DNA from: Dicaeum eximium
Taxonomy: Eukaryota; Chordata; Aves; Passeriformes; Dicaeidae
Reading direction: 5' to 3'
Assembly (NCBI GenBank): GCA_013396995.1
Contig: VWZP01004609.1
Span: forward strand, 399,749 to 463,748
Length of the DNA stretch: 64,000 nt
Both the position numbers and the translations under genes were made by a program. Shown here piece by piece: positions 13,301-26,400 of the stretch (positions are counted from its first letter, which is position 1; each line of letters starts with the position of its first letter). The notes below the pieces were generated by a model. It searched no databases. It was not told the DNA's origin and saw only the letters and a program-made list of their open reading frames with translations.

Positions 13301-15476
13301 TTCATATTAATATAACCCTGAGCAGGCAAGTTCAAGCAGCCTGCCTTGCTTTCATTCCCTGCAATAATTAGATCTTGACAATCATTTTGTGCCTCCTTGG
13401 CTTTCTCTAAATTTGTTGTTTCTTTAAAAAAAAGCTTTCCTGCACCTCCTGTTGCCATCTGTCCTAATGGGTAAAGCATGGCTTCGCCTCTGCCTTGGAA
13501 AGCCATGGATTTACAGATTTAAATCAGCTGGAAAAGCTGGAGAGAATCCCTCAGGACACAGCCAGAAATCATGGAATTACAGCTCCTTCCGTGCTAGCAC
13601 CAGAAATGTTTGACACAGAGGGTGAAGCACAGAAAAAGAAGCTCTGGCTCCTTCCAGCGTTCAAACCTCCGGGAATTCCCTGAACTTCCATCCCAGAGAA
13701 TCCCACTGGAACCCCTGGGCAGGAGGAGGGAAAGGCAGCAGCAGAAGGCAAAGCAGGAGCCTGTTTCAGCCTGGAAAACCACGAGCCTAGTTTGATCCAT
13801 CCCTCCTGGAGCACTGCTCATGTTTGTTTTTTTACATGGAAACAGGTGTAGGGGGTATGGCACCCGAGTTTTTTAACAATAATACCACCACAAAATGCCT
13901 GGAATAAATGGATTTTGCTGCTGCTGTATTCATTATGCAGGCAGAGCTGTCCCTAATTAGATAATATGAGATTTCTTGGCTCACACCAAGCAATTCAGAA
14001 GAAAGAGTCTGGTTATTGATGGGACAAACCACACAAAGCAATGGAGCAGAGTTTAATAAAGCAGAGACGTATCAAAGTGAGAAAGGTTTTAATTCTTAAT
14101 AAGTAGATCCATGGGTTTCATTAACCAGTGTTCAAAGGGGTTTTTTTAGGGTTGCTTTTATTACCTAATTAATTAAACCCTGACCAAGAAGATAGATTAG
14201 TCCAATGGAATTGCATCTTGTATTAATAGCAATACTAATTAATCACCGGGTGAAGCACTCCTCTGCACTGAGGAGAAATCATTGCAGGGTAAATTTGGAG
14301 AGAAAGCTGGAAAACAAAGGGGAAGGATGGGCTGAGCCTGCTCTTCTCCCCCAGAATGGGATTTTGATGATCATGGCCACTCCTGCTGACAAAGTGCGGG
14401 AATAAAGGTAAAATAATGAGTTCAACGTTTTTAATGGCATTTCTGAGGTTTTAAAAGCACTTCCTAAACCCCTTCCACGGACCCATCCTTGCTGGGCCCT
14501 GTGCTCCATCTCCACATTCCAAGCAGGAGGAGGCTGTGCATAAACCAGGACTGAGCCACAGGGGGTGGTCCCAAAATCTCTGTGACCCCCATTCACACAC
14601 AAACAGCCTGAATTCCAGGGAATCTCAGGTGTGACATCACACCTCCTTCCCTTCTCCTTATCACACATTCCCAGCCAGGAAAAATAATTTAAAAAAAAAA
14701 AAAAAAAAAAAGGGAAAAAAAGAAGGAAAAAGGAAGGGAGGAAAGAAGGGATGGAAAAGAAGGAAAATAAAGCAAAGGGAAAAAAAGGGGGGAAAAAACC
14801 CCCAAACATCCCAAACTCTGTTGAATGTGATTTTTCTGGAAATTATGGATAATTATCCTTCCTGCTCTCCACCAGCTGCCCCAGAACCCAGCTCTGCCAT
14901 GGTGCATCCATGCACTTGTCTGCAGGCAGGGAAGCAAAAGGAAAGGAGAGGGAATCATTGGCACATAAATATTAAAAAAAGAGAATCTGTAGCTCCCCCA
15001 TAATTTGTTTTCTCATTAAGCAGCGTCTGCGAGCACGGGGATGTTTGATCTATTAAAAATGCTTATTTAAATACTCCTTCTAGAGTTAATTTTTCCTCCT
15101 GAAGGCTGCTGTAAAAAAAAAATCTGTCTCCTCTGGAACAGAGGAGGGGGAAAAGCAGTTTTTTTCAGGCCAGAGTTTTGTATTCCATGTGGAGTTCTGT
15201 GACAGAGCCACGCTGCTGCCACTGCTGTCACACACGAGGATGATGATTCATGGAGCTTTCCAAGAGCTGTTCATGTTAGCAATGACTTAGCCCAAATGAA
15301 CATTATAAATAATTAACAGTATGCAGATTGCCATTATTGGAAAGCCCCTGGGCCTTACCCAGCAAGTAATTTCAATTATTCAAAAGTATTAATAAACTGA
15401 ATTTGTTTTCCCCCCACTTAATTTGTCTGGGTTTTTTTGTATTTTAGAGCACCTGCCTCGAGTGTGGAAAAGCCAA
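10346..15476. other. Intergenic with poly-A/T tracts
   Basis: 5.1 kb with no supported gene. Poly-T at about 12161-12177, poly-A at about 12992-13010, and an A-run plus purine-rich GGAA stretch at about 14690-14800. Long Phe-rich or Lys-rich frames across the last are artefacts of this low complexity. Sequence at 13880-14240 and 15000-15400 is AT-rich and unique. Confidence 0.55.
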
Positions 15477-15922
15477 GGGAGTTCTCCTTATGATCTTGCA
15501 ATGCCAAGGGAATTCTCCTCACAGTCTCTGAATTCCAGGGAATTCCTCAAAATCTCAATTCCAACGTGTGCTCCCCACAATCTCCAAAACCAAGAGATTT
15601 GTACCCAGGATCTCCCAATTCTGGAGAGTTCTCTCCCCAATATCCCAATTCCAGAGAGTTCCCCCCACAATATCCCAGTTCCAGGGAGTTCTTCCCCCAG
15701 TATCCCAATTCCAAGGAATTCCTCCCACAAAATCTCAATTCCAGGGAGTTCCCCCCACAATCTCCAAAACCAAGAGATTTCTACCCATGATCTCCCAATT
15801 CCAGGGAGCTCTCCCCACCATCTCCCAATTCCAGGAAGTTCCCCCCACAATCTCCCAGTTCTAGGGAGCTCCCCCCCCCAGTATCCCAGTTCCAGGGAGC
15901 TCTCCCCACCGTCTCCACTCTC
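15477..15922. repeat. 30-bp minisatellite
   Basis: About 15 copies of a unit near aattccagggagttcccccc plus acaatctccc, about 30 bases each, becoming more regular to the right. Since 30 is a multiple of three, both strands stay open in several frames and give false repeat proteins. Confidence 0.93.
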
Positions 15923-17774
15923 CCGGGGCAGGGGGCACTGAGACTCTCCCAGTCACACCAGTTGCTCCCCATGGAGACTGGAACTCCTTCCTGGACCCAG
16001 TAAATCCAGCCCTGATCACCAAGGCTGGACTGGGGCTGCTCCCAGCTCTCCCAGTTCACCCAGTTCCCACCTGTGGGCTGTGCAGGAGCTCAGAGCATCC
16101 CCAGCAGCTGAGGACTGGTGCCTTTCTCCCCCTTAGCAGCGTTACCTGAATAAAAAAATAACTTCCCAGGGCTGCTGCTGGAAGAACCAGCCTGGAAACG
16201 GGAGTGAGCAGCTCTGGGCACTGGGATGCTCCCCGAGCTCTCCTCCTCCACAGCCCTGCAAAATGCAAGGCAACAAAAACCCCAGATCTTTGGGGGGAAA
16301 AAGGGGCTTCTCAGTAAAATGGTTCTGAGCCAGTGGGGACAAAGGGGACACACGAGGCTGAAGGGCACAAAGCAGCTCCCAGGGAACGTTTCTTGGTGTC
16401 GTCCAGGTGGATAAACCACACAAGAAGTGGTCAGTGACACAAAATCCCTCCCGAAAAGCACTTCCAAGGCCGGATAAAGGTGAACATCCCTAGGAATTGG
16501 GAGTGCTGTGACCCCTTTCCCTCTGGGCGGTGCTTTGCAGCTCCCCGGGCAGTGCAGATCCCGCATTTTTCCCGTGCTGTAAAAGCTGTAAAAGCTGTAA
16601 AAGCTGTAAAAAAGCGCTTTTCCCACCGCGGTGTCAGCGGCACAAGGGAGGGCTCTGCTGGAGCAAAGCGGAGCTACAGCACCGCTCACCTCCACCCGCT
16701 CCAAAATCCAGCTGCTCCCACGCATTTTACACTAAAAAAGTGAGCTTTCAGTCACGTTTTTGGATTTTAAATCTTGTATCACACGCGATCTTACTACACT
16801 CCAATCTGCCGGGAAAGCAACAACGGCAGAGTGGCTTTTTTTGAGATAATTTTTTAAATGTGGGCTGGAAAAGCTGCAAGCAAAGCACTCAGTCCCAACC
16901 CAGAGCTGCTCACCCCTCTGGGAAGAGATAAGGCAGCAAGAGAAGATAAGGAATGACAGCAAACAGCGGCTCAGGGCAGCGACTCCACTGGTAAATGTGC
17001 AGCCACAGGGAAAAAACATCAGAGCTGGGGTGCTTGCCCCAAAATCAGCATTTCAGCCCCTTTACACTCACTTCAGAATTGACACACACAAGTCTGAATG
17101 CAGCAAAAGTAAAGCAAGGCAAAGATCTCATTATCCAAAAGCCCCGAGGAACTTTAAAACCACTGCAAAATCCCCATCGCTGATGTTTGACAGACATTTC
17201 CCTGAAATGTGGAATTTGATCCAGACACAGCAAACGTCCTGCAGCTCCAACAGCCTTTGCAGCAGGACTGCAAACCAGGAAACAACACAAGACAGAATGC
17301 CAGCCAAAGAGGAAACAAGGCCAGGAGGGGAAAGCAGCAGAAGAGAACCAATACATCAAAGTGATGGGCAGCCAGCTCATTTCCACGTTCCTGATCCCAA
17401 AGCCAGCACCAGCTGTTTGCTGCTTATCCATGGGCTGCAGAGAGCCCAGCTCTTGGTGCAGAATTCCCACCTGGACCAGGTTTTTCATGGACTGATTGGA
17501 CAAAGGATTGGGAATCCCAGCAGGGAGGTCAGGACCTGCTCCTGAGACCAGAACTGCCACACTTCCCTTATCCCACATCAATCCCTGCTCCCAGCTGCCC
17601 CCAGCTCCTCATGGAGACAAAGGGGAACAGGGGAGAAGAAAGAGCCCTGTTGTTTTGGGGTGGGCTTATTCTCCTGCAGGAAGAATAAATGGGATTCTCC
17701 CAGCTCTAACCAGGTGAAATCCCAGTGTACAGAAGGTGCAGGGAGATCCCCTACAAGACAAACACACATCAAAG
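15923..17774. other. Intergenic beyond the EDEM1 3' end
   Basis: 1.85 kb of unique sequence with one 9-base repeat, agctgtaaa, in four copies at about 16577-16613. No gene is recognised. Confidence 0.55.
16577..16613. repeat. 9-bp tandem repeat (agctgtaaa)
   Basis: Four consecutive copies of gctgtaaaa ending in an A run. In frame it would read Lys-Ala-Val, but no gene surrounds it. Confidence 0.9.
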
Positions 17775-17792
17775 CAGTCAAACACATCATTT

Positions 17793-17798
17793 TTTAAT
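17793..17798 (-). terminator. Candidate distal EDEM1 poly(A) signal (ATTAAA)
   Basis: ATTAAA on the minus strand, followed within 10-40 bases by a T/GT-rich element of the kind that marks cleavage sites. Transcript evidence is absent. Confidence 0.5.
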
Positions 17799-19141
17799 GC
17801 AGATTTGCTAAAGGCAAGCCAAGTGTTGAAAATTCAGGACATTTCATGAAAGCACATTTGGTCTTCTTCCAAGTTTCCCGTCCTCAGTTAAATACTTAGT
17901 GGATAAATAACAATTAAGCATACATACATGGCACTTTCAGTTAGGAAAACCTGATATTGCACATGATACCAAGAATACAAGAGTCTATTTCAGCAAGTGA
18001 TTCCAGCACTGTTATCAGCTCCATTTTGATGCCTTTGACTCTACAAAAGCTCTCATTGTAGTGCATAACAGGTGCCCTGTCCTTACAGAGTTAAAACATA
18101 TCCAAGCAGTTTTAGAACAAAGAGGAAGAAAAGTTGGCTCCTGAAGGAACTCAGAGTCTTTTACCACCAGCCTCTGTGAGGATAAAGAGCATCCTGTGGG
18201 AAGATGAATGTCACATCACCTGGCAACAGAAATTCCAAAGCAATTCCAAGGGAAGCTGACCACGTTTGGCTGGAAGGCTGCAGTTCCTGTCTGGCTGCTC
18301 CCATTCTCAGCCAGCTTTCACTATTCCTGGCAAGCACAAGGAAAACACAATGGCTAAACAGTTGTGCAACTTCCTCACCATCGGGGAATTCTCTCTGGAA
18401 AGCTCTGGAATGGATTCTGTGCACAGTCCTGGGCTGGGTTCAGGAGCTCGGAAGGCACAAACACACAGAGAGTGGTCAGTGTCACACTCAGGGAGCTACA
18501 CTGGGGGTCAGGGACAAAGCTGGGCCAGGAGAAGCCAGCACCACACTTGTGTGTGTCCTTGCTGTGTCCTGACCCTGCCAGAGCCCTGCCCACGCTGGCA
18601 CTGCCACTCTGAGCTCACACAGCCCGTGTGGGATGCTGTGCTGGGCTCCCACCCCATCCCGCCTCACCCAGAGCTGGCTGAGCCCGCCTGGCCCAGGAGC
18701 AGCAGCTGAGAGCCCAGAGCTCTGTGCCCCTGCCCCTGTCCATCCTCCTGCCCCTCTCACCTGCACTGGCTGGGAGCACAGCCTGAGCCTGTCCCAACAC
18801 CCCCTTCAATTCCTGTTCTCCTTTCAAACAGACAACTCTGACACTGCAGTTATACCTTTGGCAAAACCGATTCTATAGGGGCTGGAATCACCAGCTGCCT
18901 CAGACACCAAGGCAACCCATTCTGTTGCAACATTTTGGGAAATTTTAACCCATTTCCCTTTCCCCCCTCCAACCCTTCACCCCTTCAAACACACATAGTA
19001 AGACTAAGAAGACCTGATGATTTTTTTTGCTTCAATACAAGATTCAACTAACATGGAATAGAAGATTCTACAACAAAGTCCCTGAGATGCATCTGCACAT
19101 TAAAAGATTCCAACAATAACCTCTCCAGCATAAACTTTGTA

Positions 19142-19147
19142 TTTATT
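19142..19147 (-). terminator. Candidate proximal EDEM1 poly(A) signal (AATAAA)
   Basis: Canonical hexamer 1.2 kb after the stop codon. The downstream GT-rich element is weak, so this may be a minor site giving a shorter 3' UTR. Confidence 0.35.
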
Positions 19148-20381
19148 AGAAATGTTTTGAATTGCAACACGTGGTTTATGAAAACCAATGTTGTTGTAAG
19201 AAGGTGAAAATACAGCAGATCAAGTTGCCCTTGTATTTATGCCTCAATTTAAAGGTCATTAACCCAAAAATAACATTCTACTACTTCAACTGTAGTCAGA
19301 AGTATATAAGCAACGGGTAACCACTGAAAAAAAAAACAACTTGTTATATTTAAAATAGTTGTTTTGGCCTCAATTTGTTGTCACCTCTCAAGCCCTTAAC
19401 TGCTTTCTTCCTGAAAGTTCATAGATATTCTTCCAGTATCTTCAAAAAAACCCCAAACATGTCTTTGTAAGTGACTTTGGGTTCCACTGTATTTTGCAAC
19501 CAGCTCATCAGAAACACTTTTCCATCTTCCCAAGGAAGCTCAGTTTTCCCTGCTAGTGAAGAGAACTTAAGGCACTAACACATGAATCCTGTCAGGAATG
19601 TGAAATAGTTTGTTCTTCGTATACTGTGACACCAGTTCTTAGCAGCATCTCCCCTGAAAAGGCACTAAAATATGGCAAACAAGGAAACTTTGGGAACTTC
19701 TGCCCGAGTGGCTTTGCAATTCCCCCCTCCCTCCCCCCATTCCCATCCAAAAAGGCACCTGGATTGGTTTGATCACTGGTTTCTGCAGCTACAGGCTCTC
19801 ACAACCCTGCAGGTTCTATCGGCTGTGAGTGTGAGGGATGTCAGACTCTACCAACAGCTCTTACACCACCAGGAGTGATCTTTCCAAGAGTACATGGAGC
19901 AGTTTTGTTTCAGCAAACCCAGTGGGTTCCTACCTGAGTAGACCTTAAAGTTGTGTATTGCTAGTCAGAAAAATTCAATAATTCAACCTGGTGTAAAAAA
20001 TTGCACTTCCCCACTCCTTCCCCAAGTCCCGAGATCATTTCAAATTAAACACCAGACCCTGCTCTAGAGGGGCATTTGTAACACAGCTACAAAGAGGTAG
20101 CTAAGTGGCACAGGCCAATTTGCCTTCTTTTTCTTTCAAAATATATTCAGCCTTCATTTGCAACAACATTTTTCACAGGAAGTCTTGAGCCAAGAGCTGT
20201 GTGTTCGGGCGGCACGGGAGGTTACCCCAGCTGGGAGCAGTGAGCTCCATCTCCTTTGTGTCCACGGCTGCCCACAGGCCCAGGGGACACCTGGGGGCTC
20301 AGCCTGTGCAGGGAGCAGCTGGAGGGCAGGAATGTCAGCAGAGGAATGCCAAGCTCCTCCCAAGTTCCCCCGCAGAGTCCC

Positions 20382-20471
20382 TCAGATCAGCCCCACCATC
20401 CTGTCGATCTGTCTCATGTAGTTGCTCTTCAGGGGCAGCAGGTACCTCCTCTCATCAGGGACTCTGTTACA
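20382..20471 (-). CDS. EDEM1: EDEM1 terminal coding exon 12 with stop
   Basis: 90 bases encoding CNRVPDERRYLLPLKSNYMR and QIDRMVGLI, then TGA at 20384-20382. The acceptor is caacag. The C-terminus matches mammalian EDEM1 nearly exactly, with no KDEL-type signal, as expected for this protein. Confidence 0.96.
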   Translation of the reverse strand, partial: CNRVPDERRYLLPLKSNYMRQIDRMVGLI

Positions 20472-23400
20472 CTGTTGAGAAAATTTACATCTTTTTAAAA
20501 ACTCAAAGCCAAACCCAGGCAAGCCCATCCCTCTGCAACCCTTTCAGATCCTCCCAGTACAGAAAACTGTACCAAGTAACACTTTTTACTCCAACTTTCC
20601 CTTGTTCTTTGCAGACTTCCAGCACAAATCCCATAAATGAGCAGCAAGTGTTTCCTCGGTGCAGGCTGCAGCTTCCAGACACACAGCACAGCTTGTTGTG
20701 CAACTGAGATTTCCTTCACTATGACAACTGTGAATGTTTAAAATAATGCTCTTTTTCTGGAGGGAAGGAACCACACCAGAACCTACCACGAGATACTTAA
20801 AAAAATTGTCCTTATCTGCTCTAGTGGAAGGTGCCTCTGCCCATGGGGGTGGAATGAGATGATCTTTAAAGTCCTTTCAACTCCAGCCATTCTGAGATTC
20901 TGTGATTGAAACCAGATCTGTTTTGGTTGGTGACAGGCACTGGAGCCACAGCTCTGGGGTCAGTTGAGGCCTTGCTAAGAAAGGTCCCCTTTACATGCCC
21001 CAAAACCACACTGAGGAAGACAAAGCTTGGTTTAGATGATCCTCTGCTTCTCCCTTTGCCCCTGACAGCGACACTGGAGAGTTTTAAGGGCAAAGAAAAG
21101 GGGAAGGGAAAAATAATTGGAAGTAAATTAACAAAAACCAGAAGAATTGCTGCAAAATACTTCAAAGGGGACAGGTTTCACCTGCACCAGAATCCCTCAC
21201 ATGATCCCATTTATGCTGCTGCTGGAAGTGCCTCTCAGGGGAGCTTCTGAGGTGTTTAACATTTCCAAAGGAAACACTCTCCAGTCCCACTTCCAAAGGG
21301 CTCTGTTTGTCCTGCTGCCCTCTCTCCCCCCCAGGCAGCAGCAGCCTGTGTGTCCTTACGTTGGAGCTGAAGTTGGCTGCCTTGAGCTCCGTGGGTTTGG
21401 CTTTGTGGGTGCTCTCCCCCTCTCCAGGGAGGATGTCCTCCCACAGCGAGCTCCGGAAACGCTCGTCCACGGACACCACGTGGCCCTCAGTAGTAAACAT
21501 GAACTTATTCCCAGATTTGTGCACTGGATTCTCTTCATCAAACAACTGAAGGAGAGATGGGAGAGACAGTCATTGTAGGTGTGCCACATCCTTCATCTTC
21601 CAGTAACAAGGAGCTGGAAACAGGTACTCACGCTTTGGAGGATCACACAAAAATACCTTTTAGTGCCAAATAATGCTGGAGCAAATGGAAATAGTCTTAA
21701 TGCAAGGGATTGATCTGAGCAGTTAGAAGAGGAGAGCAGCAGAAAAACTTCTCACAAAACTTAAAATGCCCTTATTTTTCTAAGCTGCTCTGTGAGGCAT
21801 TTCTAGGCTGGCATCCACTCAGTCACAGATTTATTTGGTTTTCTGCACTAAGGAGATTGAGAACAGGGGCTTAGGCAATGGCAGCCCAAATGCCTTCTCC
21901 TGTGGAAAGCAGAGGCTGCCCCAGGCAGGAGGGCTGCAAGCAGCAATTAGCTGAGAGCTGAGCAGCAGCTCCCTCCAGTCCTGCTCCCTCTCCTTCCCAG
22001 CCTCTTCCCGAAGATCTGCAGCTCTCCAGGCTCAGGAAGCACACCTGGGCAGCTGCCCCACCTCAGAGACTGGGCTGAGCTCAAAGAAGAGGAGCTCAGC
22101 CTGGATCACCCCCACCAACCCCAGAGCCCAGCAGGTTGTCATTAATGATGCCCCGCCCCCAACCCAACAGTTTCTAATTAATAATTAATAGCCTGCTGCC
22201 CCCTCCTCTGCCATTTTTGTGCAGGAACACACACGTACCAGGTACAAATATTTACAGGTTTCACTGAGAAAAAAGCTCTCCATTCGATCCTCCTTCGTCT
22301 TCTCCACCACGTGGTGCAACGTGGCATAGCCACACCTGCAACATTGGACACGGGTTTGGGTTCAGTTCCAGCTGTCCTGCTCCCACTGTGCTGCCCAGAT
22401 ATCCCTTCAGAGCATCCCAACTGCCAGGGGTGGAGCTCAAATGGAACCACTGTGTTGTGCAAGCACTCACTGGTTACTGGTTCTGGGGTGCTGAGGGTCT
22501 GGGATCACCTGGACCTCACTCAGCAGCAGTGTTTGACCTGGCCAATCATTGCACATTTGTCTAGAAAATGAGTCAATTAACAATAAGGAATACCAATTCA
22601 TTGTCTTCCCCTGAGCCTTCCAAGAGCTTCAGCTACTCAGTATTAAAGTCAGGATTCACTGCTGCTGTCTTGAGCTGGAAGCTGATACCCAACAGCATCT
22701 GGCTTAGGGGCCACCCCTCAGTTCAGCTAAACACCATGAGGTGAGGAACTATCTTGCAGGATCCCTAGGAAAAATCCCAACTACTGTTTTCAGCAGTTTT
22801 TAGCAGCTGATCATCAACAATGCATTTTGAAAGGCACTGATAAAATTCCAAAGGCATAAAGTTGCCACTGGACTATAATTTCATTTTCAGATAGGAAAGA
22901 AAGCAAGCTCAATAAATAAATCATCACTTGTGGCTTTCAAGGAGGGCTGGGTTTTCTGGTTTACCTACATGTGGCAGACTGGATTCTATATAATATTTGT
23001 ATAATAAAATGTAGGTATATAGCACTGAGAGAAGAAAAGAACATTGAAGACTGACTTTGCTTTTGTATATTTTTCCAAACTCTGCAGAATATCCATTCCC
23101 ACATGAAGGTAAAACGGGTTCTTTGTGGCCTAAATAAGGAAGACAGACAAGAGTTAGAGTCAGCAATTTTGAAATCCTGTAAAAATAACACAACAAAGGC
23201 CTATTGGTACCACTCTTGTGTATCACAGCAAACTTATCTTTATAGAAGCATGACTTGGATTAGCCAGTGCAAGCTTCTCACATTTGCTTTAGTGTAAATC
23301 CTGGAAAACCTGCAGTAAATCCAAACTCTCTGATCCCTTCCTCGTAGGCAGACAGTTATTTTAGTTTATTGTATCTGTGCCTGGACAGTAATGCAAGGAA

Positions 23401-26400
23401 AGCTGTTACATTTACTTCAAAAATTTTGGCTGAGCAGTCACAGGTCTCTGCCTCGTAAAAATCTGCCAGCAGTTTTTAGAAAAGGTGGTTTAGCGTTGGT
23501 TTTGCCTGCCTTATAAAAAAGGCTATTTTTGAAGCAAACAGCAGAGCAACAACATTGCACAACACTGCAGTGCCTGCCCAGAGACTCCACATGACAAGAG
23601 GCAGCTTCAGGGCTGCCAAACTCCAGCTGGCCTGAGGTGGGGGGACAGTGACTTAATGAACAAAAGCTTTTTGGCCAAGCCATCATGTGCAACTCAGAGA
23701 AGTCAAATACCTGATAAAGAAGGTATGTGGACTCCACCAGCTCCGGCCTCAGGGGGTAAAAGGGAACATCTGGGGCCTGCAGCTGCCAGTTGTACCTCTC
23801 TGGGAGAGCTCCATAGCGTTTCCATATGGCATAATAGAAGGCATGGAGACAAATGGCATCTTCCACATCTCCTATCAACACCTGGGCACAATAGCAGCCA
23901 GACACACACACACTCAGTGCTGCAAGCCAGCAGAGATGAGAATGTGGCATCTAATACAACTCTTCTCCCATAAAACACACAGAAAATAACCCCCCAAAAT
24001 GAATACTAATGTATTCATTCCTTGCAGTAAAACCTTTAGCAGAGCCTCACAGCACAGAATACAAATGCTGAGGTTAAAAGAGGGAAGTTGAAAGTCTCTC
24101 AGATGTAGCAGAGAGCAGGCCAGGCCTCCCACATTGTTGTGTTAATGCACAGCTGAACTGAACCCTTATCAGAGCCGCCAGATGCAAACCCTCAGGTGGG
24201 AGCTTAGCTCAGACCTGACTCATGCCCAGCCCAGGATTAGGATGGGCATTTCTACTTGGCCTTTACCAGAAGGGAAGTTTACCTGCAGTCCAGGGAAAAA
24301 GGCCTGCAGAGAGTCAATCCAGGTGTTCATCAGCTGGCCCGTGTACATGTTGACGTTGACGTAGAGGGGAGGGTCCCCTTCTCCCTCATTGCAGGCCTCC
24401 CGACTGCCAGGGAACAACAGCAACAGGGAATGCCTCTGCTTGAGGAGAACACAGCACACTGCCACAGCCAGGGCAAGCAGCCACTGCTCTGCTCTGCTGG
24501 GCTCACTGGGAGAGGAACCCAAGCATCAGTCACGCTCCCAGAGGAGTAAATTCATTAAGGGATGTATCCTATCTTAGAGCTCTGCCAGCAGAATTTCTAC
24601 CAAAAAGTCATGCTAGGCAAGATCAGGCTTTGAGAAGAACAAAGCAGCCAATTTAATACATCTCTTTTGCAGTGCCAGACTTTTCTCAGCCTTAACATTT
24701 ATAAATGGGACAGGAAGCAGTTTGGCTTCTCTGCACCTAATCAGTTGCTGAGGACTCAGGAGACTGCCATGGAAATGAGATTTTGCTTCTTACAGTAAAA
24801 AAGAGAACAGATTTTCTAGAGCCTGACACAAAGCACTATAAACAGATATACGTCAGATCCTGCTGGAGGATTCACTGCTCAAGGAATTGATGCTGACATG
24901 AATCACATACCCTCTCCTCAAGTGGTTCTGAATGTTCTGATAAGCAGTGTTGAACATCTCCAGGTCTTCCTTTTCCCCAAAGAGGATGTAGGACTTCAGC
25001 AGGTACTCATAGAATGAATCTGACCCTGCTCCCAGTCCACTCTGCTTTCCAACCCAGTGACCAGTCTGGATATTCACAACATTTCCTTTCAGAACAAACA
25101 AAAAGTTTAGTCTGAGCTTGCTGAGCATATCACAGAAAATCAATCCAGTCACGACTTGGGAATATTACACATTCAGAAATTCCCAAGGAGGAAGGATCAG
25201 AGATTAAAATCAGATGAAGTGTTACAGTGGTGGATTCATCTGAGGAACACCCACACACATGCAATTATTTTAAGTACTTTCAGTCATCTGCCAATCTGAA
25301 TTACATTAATGGGGACACAAATCAGGGCCTTCAGTTCCATTCCCCAGTTTTGTGAAAAATTCTATTTAAAAACCTGTGCCCTGAGGAGTCGGAGACTCCA
25401 TTTTTCTTCAAAAATCCCAAAGTGCTGATAGTTCAACACAAGCCCTGGGTACACAAGGAGAAGGTAGCTGACCAGCTACAGAGGGAGCAGAAGGACAAAG
25501 GTGAGGACACATGAAGGAACCGTGGCCTGATGGCACAGCCTGAGGCAGGCTGACACAGGCATTACCCAGCAGTCCAGTGTTATTGCTCCTGAGGCTCCAC
25601 AGGGCCTTCACAGCTCTCCTGGCCACCCACTCGAACGTGGAATCACCAAGCAGCCTGCTGAGGATCCCAAACTCCACCAGCAGGGATCCAGCTCCTGCTG
25701 TGCAGGTCTCATTGTGGCTGTCTGGGGGAACCCCCTTCTTCAGGTTCACCTGTGAACAGGGACAGTGCCAACAGGGACAGGCAGCCTGCACTCAGCCAGC
25801 TGTGCTCACAGCTGCACCCTCACCTTTAGGAACAAGCCTTTTGGGGATTTTTACACAATGTGCAGCATGGAATGTGCACAGAGACACAAAACCAGCACAC
25901 TGCTGCTTGGAAAGCTTTCCTGTAGAATTCCTGACATTCTTCTTCCAGCTTTATAAAATTATGCCTAAAGTGGGCAAGCCCCATTTTCTCTTATACTTGT
26001 TAACCCTTGCAAACTTCACTCCACTTTTTCATGCCTTCCACTGAACAGTCAGGCTTTTCCTTCTTTGCTGCCTCTCAGTTTGTGCTGTTGAAACCAAGAG
26101 CCTCCTCAGTGGATGCTCCTCCCCTTCCCCATGGAACAAGGTGCTGAAGGGAAGTTACACCACCCTCAGCTGCTTTACCAGGCCCTGAACAGAAGTGAAA
26201 ATTCACATTTCTACAGCCTGGCAGGTCTGGAGGAAAAGCAGTGCTGCTGTCTCCAGAAATTAAGAGCAGCCAGGCAAGTGCTAATTACAGTTTTGCAGTT
26301 TAGGAATGCTCCAGTAGTAGTGACATCCTTCTCCTTGCAAAATGCTTAAAACAAGAGGCTGCAGCATCCAAGAATCCCAGAGTATTGAGAACCCACTGAG

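Larger units (their letters stand above)
17775..20381 (-). other. EDEM1: Probable EDEM1 3' UTR
   Basis: About 2.6 kb of AT-leaning unique sequence following the EDEM1 stop codon, with no other gene and no CR1 piece. Two poly(A) hexamers on this strand could end it: AATAAA at 19142-19147 and ATTAAA at 17793-17798. The latter is followed by a GT-rich stretch (about 17755-17790). Length and boundaries are inferred; a long 3' UTR is usual for EDEM1. Confidence 0.6.
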
